Shown here: positions 47,656-58,769 of the stretch, piece after piece
Layout of the letters: each line of letters starts with the position of its first letter
Position numbering within the stretch: position 1 is the stretch's first letter
From: Symsagittifera roscoffensis
Lineage: Eukaryota; Xenacoelomorpha; Acoela; Convolutidae
Assembly: GCF_963678635.1 (NCBI RefSeq)
Contig: NC_087064.1
Location: 69,182,123-69,246,122 of the forward strand
DNA length: 64,000 bases
Direction of reading: 5' to 3'
Position numbers and translations under genes: made by a program
The notes under the pieces: generated by a model
What the model saw: only the letters and a program-made list of their open reading frames with translations
Database searches by the model: none
Told to the model about the DNA's origin: nothing

Positions 47656-48605
47656 ATGCATCATCTCGAAAAATGGTATCAATCTACAAAAACTGCTACG
47701 AGACCCACCCCAATCAGAAAACAACAAAAACTTGGATACGAACTCCAAGTAGAGGGAGAAACTCAAAGTCAAGCCAGCGATAGAGGCATTCGTAATCAGG
47801 AAAAACGGGTCCAGTGGGAAAGGCAATGCGTTCAACTTCACAACTTAGGACCCGCAGTGGACGGAATACCGTGGGAAGAGGCCGATATTAAGGTTCGTAG
47901 CTACATATACCTTAGTCTAGGAAAGGAGGGTCACTTCCGACTCTGTCAACACTACCCAGACTTTGCAGAGTCCGTCAATACTACTCCGACTCGAAAATCC
48001 AAAATACCACTTTTCGAGACTACTGGACAAGACTACACCACTTATTCATCAAGGGTCGCAATGAACCTTCGACTGGTTGGAGGCGTTCACAAGAAAACAG
48101 TCCAAAACCGAAAAAATTGAACGGTTCCATTGTGGCCTGACGGAATTAGTGGTAAAAGGTAACTTTAAAAGCCTTAATTGCCAAAACGGTGGTCTGGAAT
48201 CAGTTATCGTAAGGGATTTATTCACCGCCAACATGACAAACGACGAAGCACAGAAAGACTTCCTGGCGGATACAAAAACACAGGAACAAGCATATGAATA
48301 AGCAATACGCAGAGATAAGGGACTCGAAAATCAACTGCAAATCCGAAATTAAGTAGCACCAGGATCATCTTATCATTAAACAGGAATAAAATCGGAACCA
48401 GTTGATTTCATGCAGCGGAGAGGAAACCGAAACAGGACTAGCCAACCAGGTGTCAGAGGTCGTTCGCAACTACAAAAGGGAAATTATAAACCCTAGAGAG
48501 ACAATCAGACCCAAAAACGTTTCAAATGAGGAAATTTTTTCTGACCCGGTCACCTCCAGCAATGCCCCGCTAAAGAAAAAATTTGCAATAGATGCACTAA
48601 ACTAG
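47656..48605 (+). pseudogene. Gag-like region of the Ty3/Gypsy element
   Basis: Three successive open pieces (47656-48120, 48077-48301, 48402-48605) in different frames follow the 5' LTR. They are rich in Gln, Lys and Arg. One piece has a Trp-containing segment (EKIERFHCGLTELVVKGNF) of the kind seen in retroelement capsid domains. No clear CCHC knuckle is visible, though CRQGMSFRDG-like remnants follow. The assignment rests mainly on position. Confidence 0.5.
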
Positions 48606-48844
48606 GACAATATGCCAGACTCTGCAAATCCTTCGAAGTTAACGCTATTCAAATCGAACAAATACCAGAGCAAACAGTTGAACAAACGGATATGGCAGTG
48701 TACGCTAACTACCTGCAGGCAGGGTATGTCATTCCGAGATGGGAACTTATCCATTCGGATGACACAACAACAAATTCTGTTCTTTTCCAGGCTCGACAGG
48801 CAGATGAAATAACGGAGGAGGACTTAAAATGACACCTCATTCGA

Positions 48845-49200
48845 GTGCGAGCAGATAATAACAACCTAAAAATCATTGCTGATTCAGGTTCCCCTACGTT
48901 GTTTGTTAATAATAAAACAGCCACCACACTGCAATTCTCAGTCAGAAACGCAAAACGAACTCAACTGGGAGAGAGAACGACGAAGCAAATAGAATGGCCT
49001 GCTACAACGGTTACAAAATACCGTCATAGGGAAGGATTTTTAGTCCTTTTGAATCTGAAGGCTGGACGGTGAACACTGCTTCCTTCAATGTGGTTGACGA
49101 CAAAAAGGCGAATATCATGGGCCGCAGCCCTCTACCTTTAATCGGAATTCACCTACATCAGCTAAAACCAACTGGTAAGCCAATGAGTTTTGTCTCTGAT
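48845..49200 (+). pseudogene. Aspartic protease remnant of the Ty3/Gypsy element
   Basis: Contains IIADSGSPTLFV, which fits the D-(S/T)-G catalytic motif of retroelement aspartic proteases. A linker in another frame (about 49095-49180) reads DDKKANIMGRSPLPLIGI, typical of the protease-RT junction. The reading frame is interrupted between them. Confidence 0.65.
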
Positions 49201-49349
49201 TAAAACCGATCAGATACAATAATAACTAGCTGGGTAAAGTCAACATAATTGGACGTGCAGGAAATCATATAGTGCATAAAAAAATTCCTAACCGACAAAA
49301 AGCACTCTAACAAACAGGACGAAGGATTCCCATCAACTTCCAAGAAAAA

Positions 49350-50278
49350 ATGGAAAACGAGATAAAATCTCTAATAGACCAAGGCCATATCGTGAAGCTC
49401 GAAAACTGTAACGATGAGCAATTTATCAGTCCAATAATTATAACCGTCAAAAAAGACCAAACTATAAAACTAGCAATGGATTCAAAACAAACAATCAACG
49501 CAATTATTCAGAACAAATATCAGATGCCTAACATAGACGTTCTCCTCGACAATGTAGCTCAATCGGCGCAAGAAGGCTCAAACAAGCCTGGATCTACCTA
49601 TTTCTCAACAATTGACCTCCGGTATGCGTACAGCCAACGTAAGCTAGATGATAAAACAAAAAGGCACTGTAATTTCAGCATGATACGTCAAGCAACAGGA
49701 ATATATCAGTTTCAAACTGGATTTAACGGGCTTACGGATATAATCGCAAAATTCCAGAAGGCCCATGACCTAACACTAAACAACGAAAAAGACACATTTG
49801 CATTTTTAGGCGATATACTGATTATGTACTAGCGAACAAAAAAACACCACGTCGAAAAACTGAAGAAGGAACTAGATAAACTAGATCAAGAAAACATGGT
49901 CATCTCTATAGATAAATGCAAATTTGGCTGTAAAGAAGTGGAGTGGTCAGTGAATTCAGTACAAAACCTAGGCATAAGGAAACTGAAGCCATAACTAAAC
50001 TTCAAAACCCCAAAACCTTTAAGCAACTTAAGAGCTTTATAAGATCACTTAAGCACCTCAACAAATTTACACTGAAACTTGCAAAACTATGCACACCACT
50101 AAGACTACTCTTATCAACAGCAAATAAATTTCGTTTTATCTTGGAAGAAAAACACGAAAAAGCTTTCAAAAACATTTTGGAAGCTGTACATAATGTTACA
50201 GAAAATCGGCTCTTTGTGAATAACCGTGAAACTCAAATAGTTTGTGACGCAAGCGGAGACGGTATCGGGTGGCCTTAG
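49350..50278 (+). pseudogene. Reverse transcriptase remnant of the Ty3/Gypsy element
   Basis: 49350-49832 carries the fingers and palm start (EIKSLIDQGHIV, KLAMDSKQTINAII, QMPNIDVLLDNVA, YFSTIDLRYAY). At the active-site box the sequence reads FLGDILI where the family has Y/F-x-D-D: the first Asp of the pair is Gly, and sequence is missing before it. After stops the frame changes; 49943-50278 has the connection region (FKQLKSFIRSLKHLNKF) and the start of RNase H (CDASGDGIG). It is inactive by both mutation and frame. Confidence 0.82.
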
Positions 50279-50299
50279 AACAAGAAACAACCGATGGCT

Positions 50300-50570
50300 G
50301 GGCTACCATTGCGTACGCGTCTCGCTTTCTAAATATATACTGTAAACGAAATAGAGTTACTATCCGCGGTATGGGATATCGAACATTTTAAACACTACCT
50401 GTACGGCCGAAGATTTACCCTGATCATCAAGCTCTTGTAAGTGCACTGATGAGCAACAAAAATAACAAAACATATCAAAGCGGCCTAACAAGATGGATAG
50501 ACCGCCTTCTCCCCTTCGACTTCGAGTTTGATATCAAGCATCTCTCAGGCACTAAAATGGGGCTCATCAA
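50300..50570 (+). pseudogene. RNase H end of the Ty3/Gypsy element
   Basis: Short conserved pieces in changing frames, including ATIAYASR-like residues near 50310 and the closing motif FDFEFDIKHLSGTKMG near 50515-50565. These fit the C-terminal RNase H and tether region of Gypsy pol. The coding sequence is interrupted. Confidence 0.6.
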
Positions 50571-50983
50571 TCATAATTTATGACCCAGTAGAAAAACCTC
50601 TGCCCCCGGCCTACTGGCATGAACATTTCATCGTAGCGCTCATCTGCGATCTCATATCTAGCCTCGTATTTCAAGATAGCACTATATCAAATATAAATGA
50701 TCTCCAATCCGATCGAATTTCTATGCAAGCAGAAGCTCGACTGAAACGAAAATTTGTCTTCTTCAAAATCGATTGCAACGTAAGCTCCAATTCATACAAA
50801 TTCAGATCAATCAAGTCTACAAATTTGTCAAAACTTGTTAAAATTATTAGTTGCTGAACCTCCAATCACTGCTGAACATGATACAACAAAATAGGACAAA
50901 ATAAAGGCCTGCTACTGACCATATTTCTACAATGTAAGAGACCGCCGATTGTCAGTACGGGACAATATCCTACTTTACGGCGA

Positions 50984-52148
50984 TTGAGTGGTTATCCCAC
51001 AAATCATACTAGAGTTGCTTCACTTGACACACCCAGGCCATGGCGGTATGCTAGATGCGGCCAAACACGTTTGGTACCACCATTTGCTCCAGACATTAGG
51101 GCAACAGCCCAAAACTGCCGGGATTGCCGAACAAAGGATAAGAATTTTAGAGTAATCTCAGGAAAACATCATTTTACCGCACTGGATGCAGTAGTGGAAC
51201 CTAAGGAAGAATCCAGTTGGATTTTGCGGGACCATTACCCGATGAAAACAGCAAAGATAATTATATTCGAGTAGGGGTCGACCATTTCTAACGGTTCCCG
51301 TCGGCAAAGATTGTTGCTAATAATGAGGCCGACACCATCATAAAATTCATGGAAACACGTATCGTAAACCACGTTGCACGTTGTTCCACGAGAAAATCGT
51401 CGCGACCAAGCTCATGGGTTTAGGGCGAAAAAATTCATGATTTATTGCAAAAATAATAACATCAAATTAATCTTCGCACCGAGTCGACGACCATCGTGCA
51501 ATGAATGGGCATGTTCGAGAGATTAATTAGAACTCTAAAGAATATTTTTGTCCGTCATGAAACTCGACAAAAGTAACTAACCGTATAAACTTGCCTCCGA
51601 CGTAGCGGAACTAATCAAGACATTGGGCGTTACATCACACATCACAATCAAAATTATACCGTTTGAAGCCCACTGTGGGCGTAAGCCCATTACACCTCTA
51701 AGTATTTTTTTTCCACCTCACGTAAGGTGTGTAACCTCTCTAGGAAAACACCAAAGTTCGTGTTTAGACGAAAAAATACTGAAACAACCAGCACTGTCAG
51801 CAGAAGCAATGTGGAATCGGTAACACAACAGTGAGGATAAACTGGGCTTGGTCTATAAAAAAAAGTACCGACCTACCCGTGCCGGCTTACACGCCAATGG
51901 CGGATCACTGTACTCAGGACACTACATCAAGATTAAACCAAGCAATCAAACGGATGCAGGAACCCATAAGAGTGGAAAAAATTACGACACAGCAGGACTC
52001 GAGCCCGCCAGATCAACCAGTCAATCTCGAAAGCAGCAACGAAGAGTTTGACAGGACGCTCAAGAAAAACTTTTCCATAGGTGCGCACATTCCTTTAAAC
52101 ATATATACCATACGATCTGATCAAGGTCAAACAAGCATTTTTGGCTGA
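50984..52148 (+). pseudogene. Integrase remnant of the Ty3/Gypsy element
   Basis: 50984-51274 shows the N-terminal HHCC zinc region (HTRVASLDTP ... CRDCRTKDKNFRV). The catalytic core is fragmented between about 51270 and 51600. 51623-51823 has PFEAHCGRKPITPLS, a conserved integrase segment of this group, and 51831-52148 holds the C-terminal tail. Multiple stops and frame changes make it non-functional. Confidence 0.7.
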
Positions 52149-52464
52149 AACTCGTATAAATGACATCGCTACTCTAAGAACACGAAAACCAATCCGTTGG
52201 CTAACCGCACAGGAAATACAAAGATTAGAAAAAGCACCAATAGTTATCTTGCAAACATGATTGAACGAACACAAACGAATATTGCACCAAGACTACAGCC
52301 AGACCAAAAAATACGCCACCGAAATTGAAAAGCCCCACCAAAGAAACACGAGACACGACAAAACCGAAAACAATAATTCCGGATGGTGAAAAACTCCGGA
52401 TGGGGAAAAAGAAAGATGGAGAAAAACAACATATGATGTAACAGCGTATTCAAGAACGTGAGAA

Positions 52465-52817
52465 TGTTATCCGTAGGGATAGGTTGTTTAACCATAGAAA
52501 CTGATTTGTACAAAAACATTAAACGTTAACCTGATGTGATCATAAGCCTCACGTGATAACATACTTAATGATGACTACTTAAAGTAACTATAAAGATGTC
52601 TGATCTATTTAAATACCTATTCAAACTAATGCCATATTCAAAAGCTATTTAGAAGTCTCTGTCTCCCTCATACTTTGGAGGTCAGATTCGAATCAGACAT
52701 GACATTAACTGAATGAATTAAAGTTGAACACGGTTCTCGCTTTTGATTTAACCTATTCTTATACATTCATGTTTTTCAGCATAGATCACCTACCTATACC
52801 GTTTTCGTGGGTATACA
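52465..52817 (+). repeat. 3' LTR of the Ty3/Gypsy element
   Basis: Begins TGTTATCCGTAGGGA and ends GTATACA. A purine-rich tract (GGGGAAAAAGAAAGATGGAG, about 52400-52420) lies about 40 bases upstream and is a candidate polypurine tract. Substitutions relative to the 5' LTR are scattered throughout. Confidence 0.8.
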
Positions 52818-53163
52818 ACGTATCCAGCAGAGAAAAATCCGCGATGCGGCAGCTAATTGACAAAGTTTGAGTGACAACCGAAAGTCCGACTCAAGTTTTG
52901 TCAATTAGTTCACTTAAAAACTTCAACTTCATACATCTTCATACTTCTTTAGGGTGTAATGTTGACCACGTCACCTCATAGCCAATATTTTGGTAGTTAT
53001 ACAAAGAAATCGTTCCAGTTATATTTTACTAATTTTTACTTCCATCACTCTGTTGGTGGTGCGAGCTTCAAAAAAGCCTGATATCTTTTATATTTATTTT
53101 TGTCTATTCCAAATTTTTGCAACTGTCTTGAAAACTTTTATTACTCAGTTTATTTTTTTGAAG

Positions 53164-53353
53164 TTCATGTTTGGGATGCACCGAGTGGTGAGTGGGGACA
53201 TGAGTAGACACATGAGTGGCAGCAGCAGAGTGAAGTGGGTGTGTGTGTTCTGCATGCGACACTTCTCCAGTGCGGAGGGGTGGCACAACCACAGACACCA
53301 CAACCCCACCTGCAAACTACAAGTGGTCGAGATACTCTGGAACTCACACAATG
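53164..53353 (+). CDS. Zinc-finger-like gene, exon 4: second finger
   Basis: 190 nt, residues 177-239. The acceptor follows the T-rich tract ending TTGAAG; an acceptor 15 bases upstream (ACTCAG) has the same phase. The finger is C203-x2-C206-x12-H219, followed by H221/H222 and C226. It can be read as C2H2 with a short last spacing, or as C2HC with H-x6-C. The donor is AATG|GTTCGT in phase 1; it joins exon 5 to make GAC (Asp). The intron before this exon (45261-53163) contains a complete decayed LTR retrotransposon. Confidence 0.62.
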
Positions 53354-53559
53354 GTTCGTCTATTCATAACAGCCGCCAATCTCTTTAAACAATCAGAGGC
53401 GTCTAAAATTTTATTCTTTCCCAATTCTTTTGGAAATGGCATATTTTTTTGCTTGTCACAAATTTGATGCCATATTACGACTAAAATGCTTCATCATAAT
53501 AATCATAATAATCACATAAATCATAATAATCACATATGGTGCAAGTGTGATAGACGGCT

Positions 53560-53880
53560 CCCAGGAAACTAACAGGTTCCTATTAAAAAAAGACAGTTCA
53601 AAGATTTCCTTCACTCGCGGCTAAAGAAAAGATTTACGCGACCCATATTTGGCAATTCTTAACCCGAAACGTCGCAATTGAAGACCGACGCGACTGAAAA
53701 AAACGGCATGACTGGTGCTTCCCAAAAAAACGTCGCGATTGCAGCGCAATGTAAAGAAAGAGTGTGACCGGTGCGACTGAAAATCGCCAGTTCCGTGCCT
53801 GCGTGACTAATGAAAACGCCGCGACTGGCGCAAATGAGCAAAAAACCCAAAACTTTCAACACGCGGCGCTACCAGTAATA
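53560..53880. repeat. Irregular repeats of GCGACTG / CGTCGCG in intron 4
   Basis: GACGCGACTG, ACGTCGCGATTG, GTGCGACTG and GCCGCGACTGGCGC recur irregularly. No open frame spans them in a convincing way. Confidence 0.4.
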
Positions 53881-54290
53881 ACATTTGGTCGCTACCGTTA
53901 TTACTCTATCACACTTGTAGCCATGAGATTTAAATATTAGGTATGAAGAAACAAGTGTGTTCAGACTTTCGTAGGCGCTATTCCAAAATCTGCCCCAATT
54001 TATTGTGTAATCTTCAATCTCAAAAATTAAAAACGTCCTCGCCAACCCAAAAAAAAACTGATTTTGGACAATTTTTTTATCTACACGAAAAGACATTGCT
54101 GTTTGTCTATAAACTGCGACTTTTGAAATTTAATATTTTATTAACTTAAGTAAAGATAAAAAAAAGTTGGATCTTGTGAACTTTTTCCAGACTAACTTTG
54201 TATCGTGCAACGAATCCCTTTTTTTGCAAAAATAACGAATACTAGACAAGATCCAAAGAGTTCGCTAAGAAGAAGAACTACTGTTTGCAG

Positions 54291-54513
54291 ACCAGTGGGC
54301 GTTGAAATGGCGCATGTTGCAGACATCATTCAAGAATTTCATGTGTGGAGTATGTGCCCAAGAACAGCGACAAAAAAGGTGGCGGTTGCAAGGGAGGAGC
54401 AAGGGAGGGGGTTGGGAGACATCTTCGAAAGTGAGGAATAGGGCGGACAATGACACAGCCGATTCCGAAGAGGATATGCTCACTATTTTTGGAGATGTAG
54501 ATGATAAACGAGG
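54291..54513 (+). CDS. Zinc-finger-like gene, exon 5
   Basis: 223 nt, residues 240-314. The acceptor is CTGTTTGCAG and the first full codons read QWALKWRMLQ. A Cys-x2-Cys pair (C258, C261) is followed by a strongly basic stretch (QRQKRWRLQGRSKG) and then an acidic one (ADNDTADSEEDML). No paired His is obvious, so this may be half a zinc site or not a finger at all. Exon 6 demands phase 2 here and no GT in the right place gives it. A GC donor does: CGA GG|GCAAGT, whose intron side matches the known GC-AG consensus. The alternative is an unseen micro-exon in the next intron. Confidence 0.55.
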
Positions 54514-54604
54514 GCAAGTTAACAATCACGACTTGAGCAAATGTCTGCTATAAACGTCAAGAAAGGCAAACTTTTGCCTTGATTTTAAAATTTTTTTACA
54601 CAGT

Positions 54605-54730
54605 CATTTTTTGGCTTAGTGACCTAATTTTTTTTATGACATTGCAAGTGGTGCAAGGCTCCGCTTTGCGAAAGCGGAACTTTGCACCAATTGCAATGTC
54701 ATATAAAACTAGGTCACTGAGCCAAAAAAG
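54605..54730. mobile_element. 126-bp fold-back element in intron 5
   Basis: Inverted arms TTTTTTGGCTTAGTGACCTA and TAGGTCACTGAGCCAAAAAA extend inward through GACATTGCAAGTGGTGCAAG / TTTGCACCAATTGCAATGTC to a GC-rich centre (CTCCGCTTTGCGAAAGCGGA). It is almost entirely self-complementary. Related GC words (GCGAAGCTGAGCTTCGCACC) occur at about 56590. Confidence 0.82.
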
Positions 54731-54822
54731 GAAATACGAAGTCAAGATTATCAAAATTACAGTCTGGAGGAATAAATCCAAACATTGAAAATAAATTATA
54801 AGAAAATTATAAGGAAATAAAT

Positions 54823-54873
54823 CCAAACTATTGTTTGTCTGCTCATTTTTAAACATAAGCAGACAAACAATAG
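54823..54873. repeat. Perfect 16-bp hairpin
   Basis: CTATTGTTTGTCTGCT and AGCAGACAAACAATAG are separated by about 14 bases. It could be a small fold-back or the end of a MITE. Function unknown. Confidence 0.75.
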
Positions 54874-54917
54874 ACCGAAATTTTTGAAACAAAGTGTTTC
54901 CCGTAGGTAAAAAAAAA

Positions 54918-54995
54918 TACAGATCTTGGTGAGATTCGAAACCAGGACTTTGGACATCCCAGGCGTATCCGTTACCTGCAGGCTAAGTTTGGCAG
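54918..54995 (-). ncRNA. tRNA-derived SINE-like segment
   Basis: On the minus strand TTAGCCTGCAGGTAACGG resembles a tRNA A box and GGTTTCGAATCTCACC a B box, at normal spacing for a pol III internal promoter, followed by a T run. The acceptor stem does not pair, so it is a tRNA-derived repeat and not a tRNA gene. Confidence 0.5.
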
Positions 54996-55092
54996 CGACG
55001 GTAGGAATTTCAAACGCAAACAATTTTTGAATTTCTAATCTGATTTTTGATCAGAAATTAGGCAAATCTAAAAAGTTTCCGGTTAAAAGTTG

Positions 55093-55164
55093 TCTGGTTG
55101 TAATTGAACCTCCGATCTCTCCTTAGCTAGACGTTTGTGTTAACCGCTAGGTGACTTGACCAGA
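55093..55164 (-). ncRNA. tRNA-like pseudogene or SINE head
   Basis: The 72-nt minus-strand sequence begins TCTGGT and ends ACCAGA (a 6-bp closing stem). It contains TCACCTAGCGGTTAACAC (A box-like) and GGAGGTTCAATTAC (B box/T-loop-like). The anticodon and T stems do not pair properly. It is most likely a degraded tRNA or SINE. Confidence 0.5.
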
Positions 55165-55587
55165 GAAAAGCTAATGGTCTTAGGCAATGCAAAGTAACAT
55201 TGGTTATAACAATTGATAAGTTGCTTGTATTGCTACGACTTTTGCCTATATTCAAAGCATCTAGAATAACTGTTAATCTCGTTTCGATTAAGCTGTGATC
55301 TGGCTGTAAGTTATTCTTTCTGAAAATGGTTTATTACTAACGTTGGAAAAATAACAAGTTTTGTACAGAAAACACTGAAAAATAGAGATCATTATCTATA
55401 TAAACAATCTGTCCAGATTAGAAACTTTTGATGGGTTCGAAAGCAGATGAAAGCTGTGAACAAATTTGTATACGGAAATAAAGCCTTGTACCCGTCCGCA
55501 ATAGCTTTGCTAACGGCAAGGGTAATGAAAATACTACGTCATAGAAAGAGTTTTAGTGAGTTCTTACGATAAGTGTGCCTAAATTAC

Positions 55588-56121
55588 GACAAGAATGCTG
55601 GTATCAGGGCGAAGCCCTGAATGTTCCGACTGCCTATTAAGGTTTATGAAGCAGTAATAACATTTAAAAATTAAAAGTAATAAAATAAAATGAAGATTTT
55701 TTTTCTAAAATTTGAAATTTTTTATGAAAATCATCCCCCCACACGCCATGTAAAATACAATAGGATAGATTTCGGTACTTGTAACAAATAATTATTGGCA
55801 AATAAGCTTCGTTAAGCCAATTTGGAACGATTTCTGAGACGGATTAACTCTCCGCTTACGCGTTAATAGCGCGAAATATATCGTGCGTTAATTGTCCCAA
55901 ATTGGCCAAAATGGCAATCTTTAAACCCCCATAATTTTACGAAAAATGATCACAGGAGAAGTATCTTTTCAAATTTGAGCTCAGGACAACAATACCTTTC
56001 GAATGATATAAAAAAAATTCCGTCAAAAATGTCTAGTTAAAAAGTAGAAATTTAACTGAAGAAAAAGAAACCCACCCCGAGCACATATATTCCGTTACTT
56101 TCGTATCGAAAGTCGGAACAA
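55588..56121 (-). repeat. Family A copy in intron 5
   Basis: Runs from CGACAAGAATGCTGGTATC to GAAAGTCGGAACAATAA on the + strand, so the element lies on the minus strand. Hairpins and core are intact. Confidence 0.85.
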
Positions 56122-56124
56122 TAA

Positions 56125-58045
56125 AACAGAGGTAATTTTACCGTAGATATAATAGGTGTTAAATTAAATTTTACTTCTAAATTGTTTCTAATTTTAAACA
56201 CATTTTTTATACTTTATTACTAGTATATCAGTCAAACATAAGTTGAAGTTAATAGGATAGCTTCACTGGTTATTTTCTAAAATTTTGATTGTATGCACCG
56301 AGAAGGTTATAATTCTGCTGCTTTGGGAGTTTTATTGATGCCATAAAAATATAATTTAGAAAATAAGTCACCTTAGGTTTTTCCGTGGGGAAAAAAAACA
56401 AAAGACATTTCCCTGGAAGCAATTAAAAAAAAACTTGAAATATACTAATCAAAAGTCTTTATCAGTCGATCACAACGAATTATTTTTCTATTTTACAGCG
56501 CTGTAACAGATCAAATTTTGAAGACGTTTCTTAGAGCAACATCGCGTTTTTTTAACGATCAGTGTTTATAATTGCAAATTTCAACGCAGAGGCGAAGCTG
56601 AGCTTCGCACCACTTGCGATTGAACACATACATAAAAATTAAGTCGAGGAAGTAGAAAACGTTGGAAAAAATTATCTTACCAAAAATTAAATTTTCGTAT
56701 GTCTCGATATAAGTTCATTCTAGGCTATTATGCCAGACATTTGAGTATTAATTTAGCAACGGAACAAAACTTACGAGGAAGAAACAAAGCCAAAAATCTT
56801 TGAGCAGACACAAGTTCAGCAGAAAAAATGGTTTCATAAAATTTTTTTGCAGTTTTAAGTCCCACCTGAGACTAGAAAGAATAACACTTGCACTTTTAAA
56901 ATCAATATGCGGAAGCAAGAAAAGAAAAATCAAGAAAACAACCAAAAGCAAAAAAAATTCAGAGATGTGGCATTTAAGCCGACAATCTTTAAGCAGATAC
57001 CGGTTGAGCCGAAAAACGATTTTAAAAAAAAATTAGAAATTTTCAAGTCCCCTTTCCTGAATTTACTAACAACAACACTTGAAAACGGATAACGCCCAAA
57101 ATCCGATCAAAATTAGCTAGACGAAAAATTCTTTTTTCATTAGCTAACAGAAAACTTTATTTGACTAGTTTTTATTTTGTTGAAACTACCCAAATATGGA
57201 GAGACTCAATAAATGCATTAGGAAACTTAGCAGATAGTAACTCAACTTGACATTGCAAAACGATGAACTCGGATAGCCTTTCAATTTAAGACTATTTAAG
57301 TACTTTTGATTTGGAGGCAATTCGGGCTTGTTTCGTTCTCGTTTTTCTATTGAAATAGCTACTTTTCAAAACAATATGGACTCAAAAGCGATGAACTCAT
57401 CTTTTGATTTGTTGTAAAAAAAATTCAGAAAAGAAAAAATTGCGAAAATTTATGAATTCATTAACTTACACCAGAAAAAAACAGCTGATTGAACAATCAA
57501 AAGCATCAAAGGTTCAAAACAAACTTTTTGTGCAAACTAAAACAAATAACGAAAAAACAAATTTTAAAAATTTCGATTTTTTCCAACACTTACTGTAAGA
57601 CTTCAACCATTCTTACAAGAAAAGAAGAAAAAATTTTAAAAATTTTTGGAAAACAAGCCGACGGAAATAAATGCGACACTCAAGCGTCAAAAAATACCTA
57701 ATTTTTTCGGCACAAAAATACTGTTAAAGGAACTCAAAACAGGCATATACGGCCCATGCCTAACAAGCATCCACTACATTTTCTCTCCAGTAAAACACCT
57801 GTAACAATTTCACGTGCGAAATCTGCGCATTAAGTTGTTTACAGGAGAATAAAAGTCTAGTACCCGATTGCAATACCCTTGCTTATCGCAAGAGTAACAA
57901 ATTTATACTTTGGTATAAAACAACCATTTTCTGCTGCAATTTTGCTGCATTTCAGCTGCAAATCATGCAGTAATTTCTGCTGTTTTTTTTGCTGCATTTT
58001 TTCTTTTAAGTCTGCATTTGTGCTTGGCAAGATATGTTTTAATTC
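56125..58045. other. Intron 5 remainder
   Basis: AT-rich. Lys/Asn-rich frames at 56800-57700 are low-complexity. A short GC word cluster lies at 56590. If the GC donor of exon 5 is wrong, a small missing exon should lie between here and 54514. Confidence 0.4.
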
Positions 58046-58047
58046 AG

Positions 58048-58285
58048 GTCTAGTGGTCGGATCTGTTTTGATGACGTGGATGGACTTGAAGAAACTGTTG
58101 GTACTAGTAACAATGACTATAAGGAGTGGGACGAGGACGAAGTGGTGGTGAAGTATGGATCCCTGAGTGACTTCCTCAGTCACATCTGTGAGTTCCACAC
58201 CCACTCTGCCTTCATCTGTCTGTCATGTGTCAAAGTGGTACACATCAGTGATGAACAGGTCAGGGAACATAAGTCAGGCCTAATG
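58048..58285 (+). CDS. Zinc-finger-like gene, exon 6: acidic segment and third finger
   Basis: 238 nt, residues 314-393. The acceptor is TTTTAATTCAG at 58047; the donor is CTA ATG|GTAATC in phase 0. The N-terminal half is acidic (EWDEDEVVVKYGS). It then shows a His/Cys-rich segment (HICEFHTH) and C371-x2-C374-x13-H388. The last zinc ligand would be H394 or H395, the first residues of exon 7, so the finger appears to span the intron. The long minus-strand frame over the same bases is a shadow. Confidence 0.62.
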
Positions 58286-58525
58286 GTAATCTCCAATATG
58301 ACTCAGATTTGTTGTTTTAAAAATTAATCAATAACTCTACCCGGGTTGACCAAAAATGCTTCTCATACAATTCTCATAAATGCGAAATTTCTTTTCATAC
58401 AATTCCATACGTACAGAAAATTGTATGAAAACTATATGATAATTATTTTCCCATAAATGGAAATAGTTCCTGTTTGATTTATTAAACAGGTATTATGAAA
58501 ACGTTTTTTTTTTCCAGATGAGATC

Positions 58526-58554
58526 TGTTTTTTTTTTTTTTTTTTTTTTTTTTT
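58526..58554. repeat. Poly-T tract
   Basis: A run of about 25 T just before the satellite, in intron 6. Confidence 0.9.
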
Positions 58555-58769
58555 GAGACGCTTTTTCGAAAAATTCGCTTTCCCAAAAAACTACTCGTCA
58601 GATTCTCATAAAAGTGGTACCAATGGACTCAGTAGCGTTTCACGTACCTGCCTGCATAAAATTTAGGGCAATTTTTACCCTACCCCACCCCCTACGGTCT
58701 TAGAAAAGCTTCACAACTCGGTACTTTTTTCACTTTTTGCCCATTTTTTCGGAAATTTTCGATTTGCTC

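Larger units (their letters stand above)
47190..52817 (+). mobile_element. Ty3/Gypsy-type LTR retrotransposon, decayed, inside intron 3
   Basis: Two direct repeats of about 350 bp (47190-47547 and 52465-52817) enclose gag-, protease-, reverse transcriptase-, RNase H- and integrase-like remnants in that order on the + strand. RT before integrase is the Ty3/Gypsy order. All parts carry stops and frameshifts. I see no envelope gene. I could not find an intact target-site duplication. The LTRs are visibly diverged, so the insertion is old. The element lies in the same orientation as the host gene, between exons 3 and 4. Confidence 0.85.

Noticed and set aside
47190-52817. Intact retrovirus-like element with envelope
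   Set aside because: No envelope frame after integrase. All pol domains are frameshifted and the RT box is mutated.
55093-55164. Functional tRNA gene
   Set aside because: Anticodon and T stems do not pair, and the spacing after the T loop is too short.
56800-57701. Lys/Asn-rich + frames
   Set aside because: Composition follows A-rich DNA. No motif or splice-bounded GC island.
57857-58204. 115-residue minus-strand gene opposite exon 6
   Set aside because: Its C-terminal part is Gln/Lys low complexity from a GCTGCA-rich pyrimidine region. The plus strand has the zinc-finger residues and splice sites.
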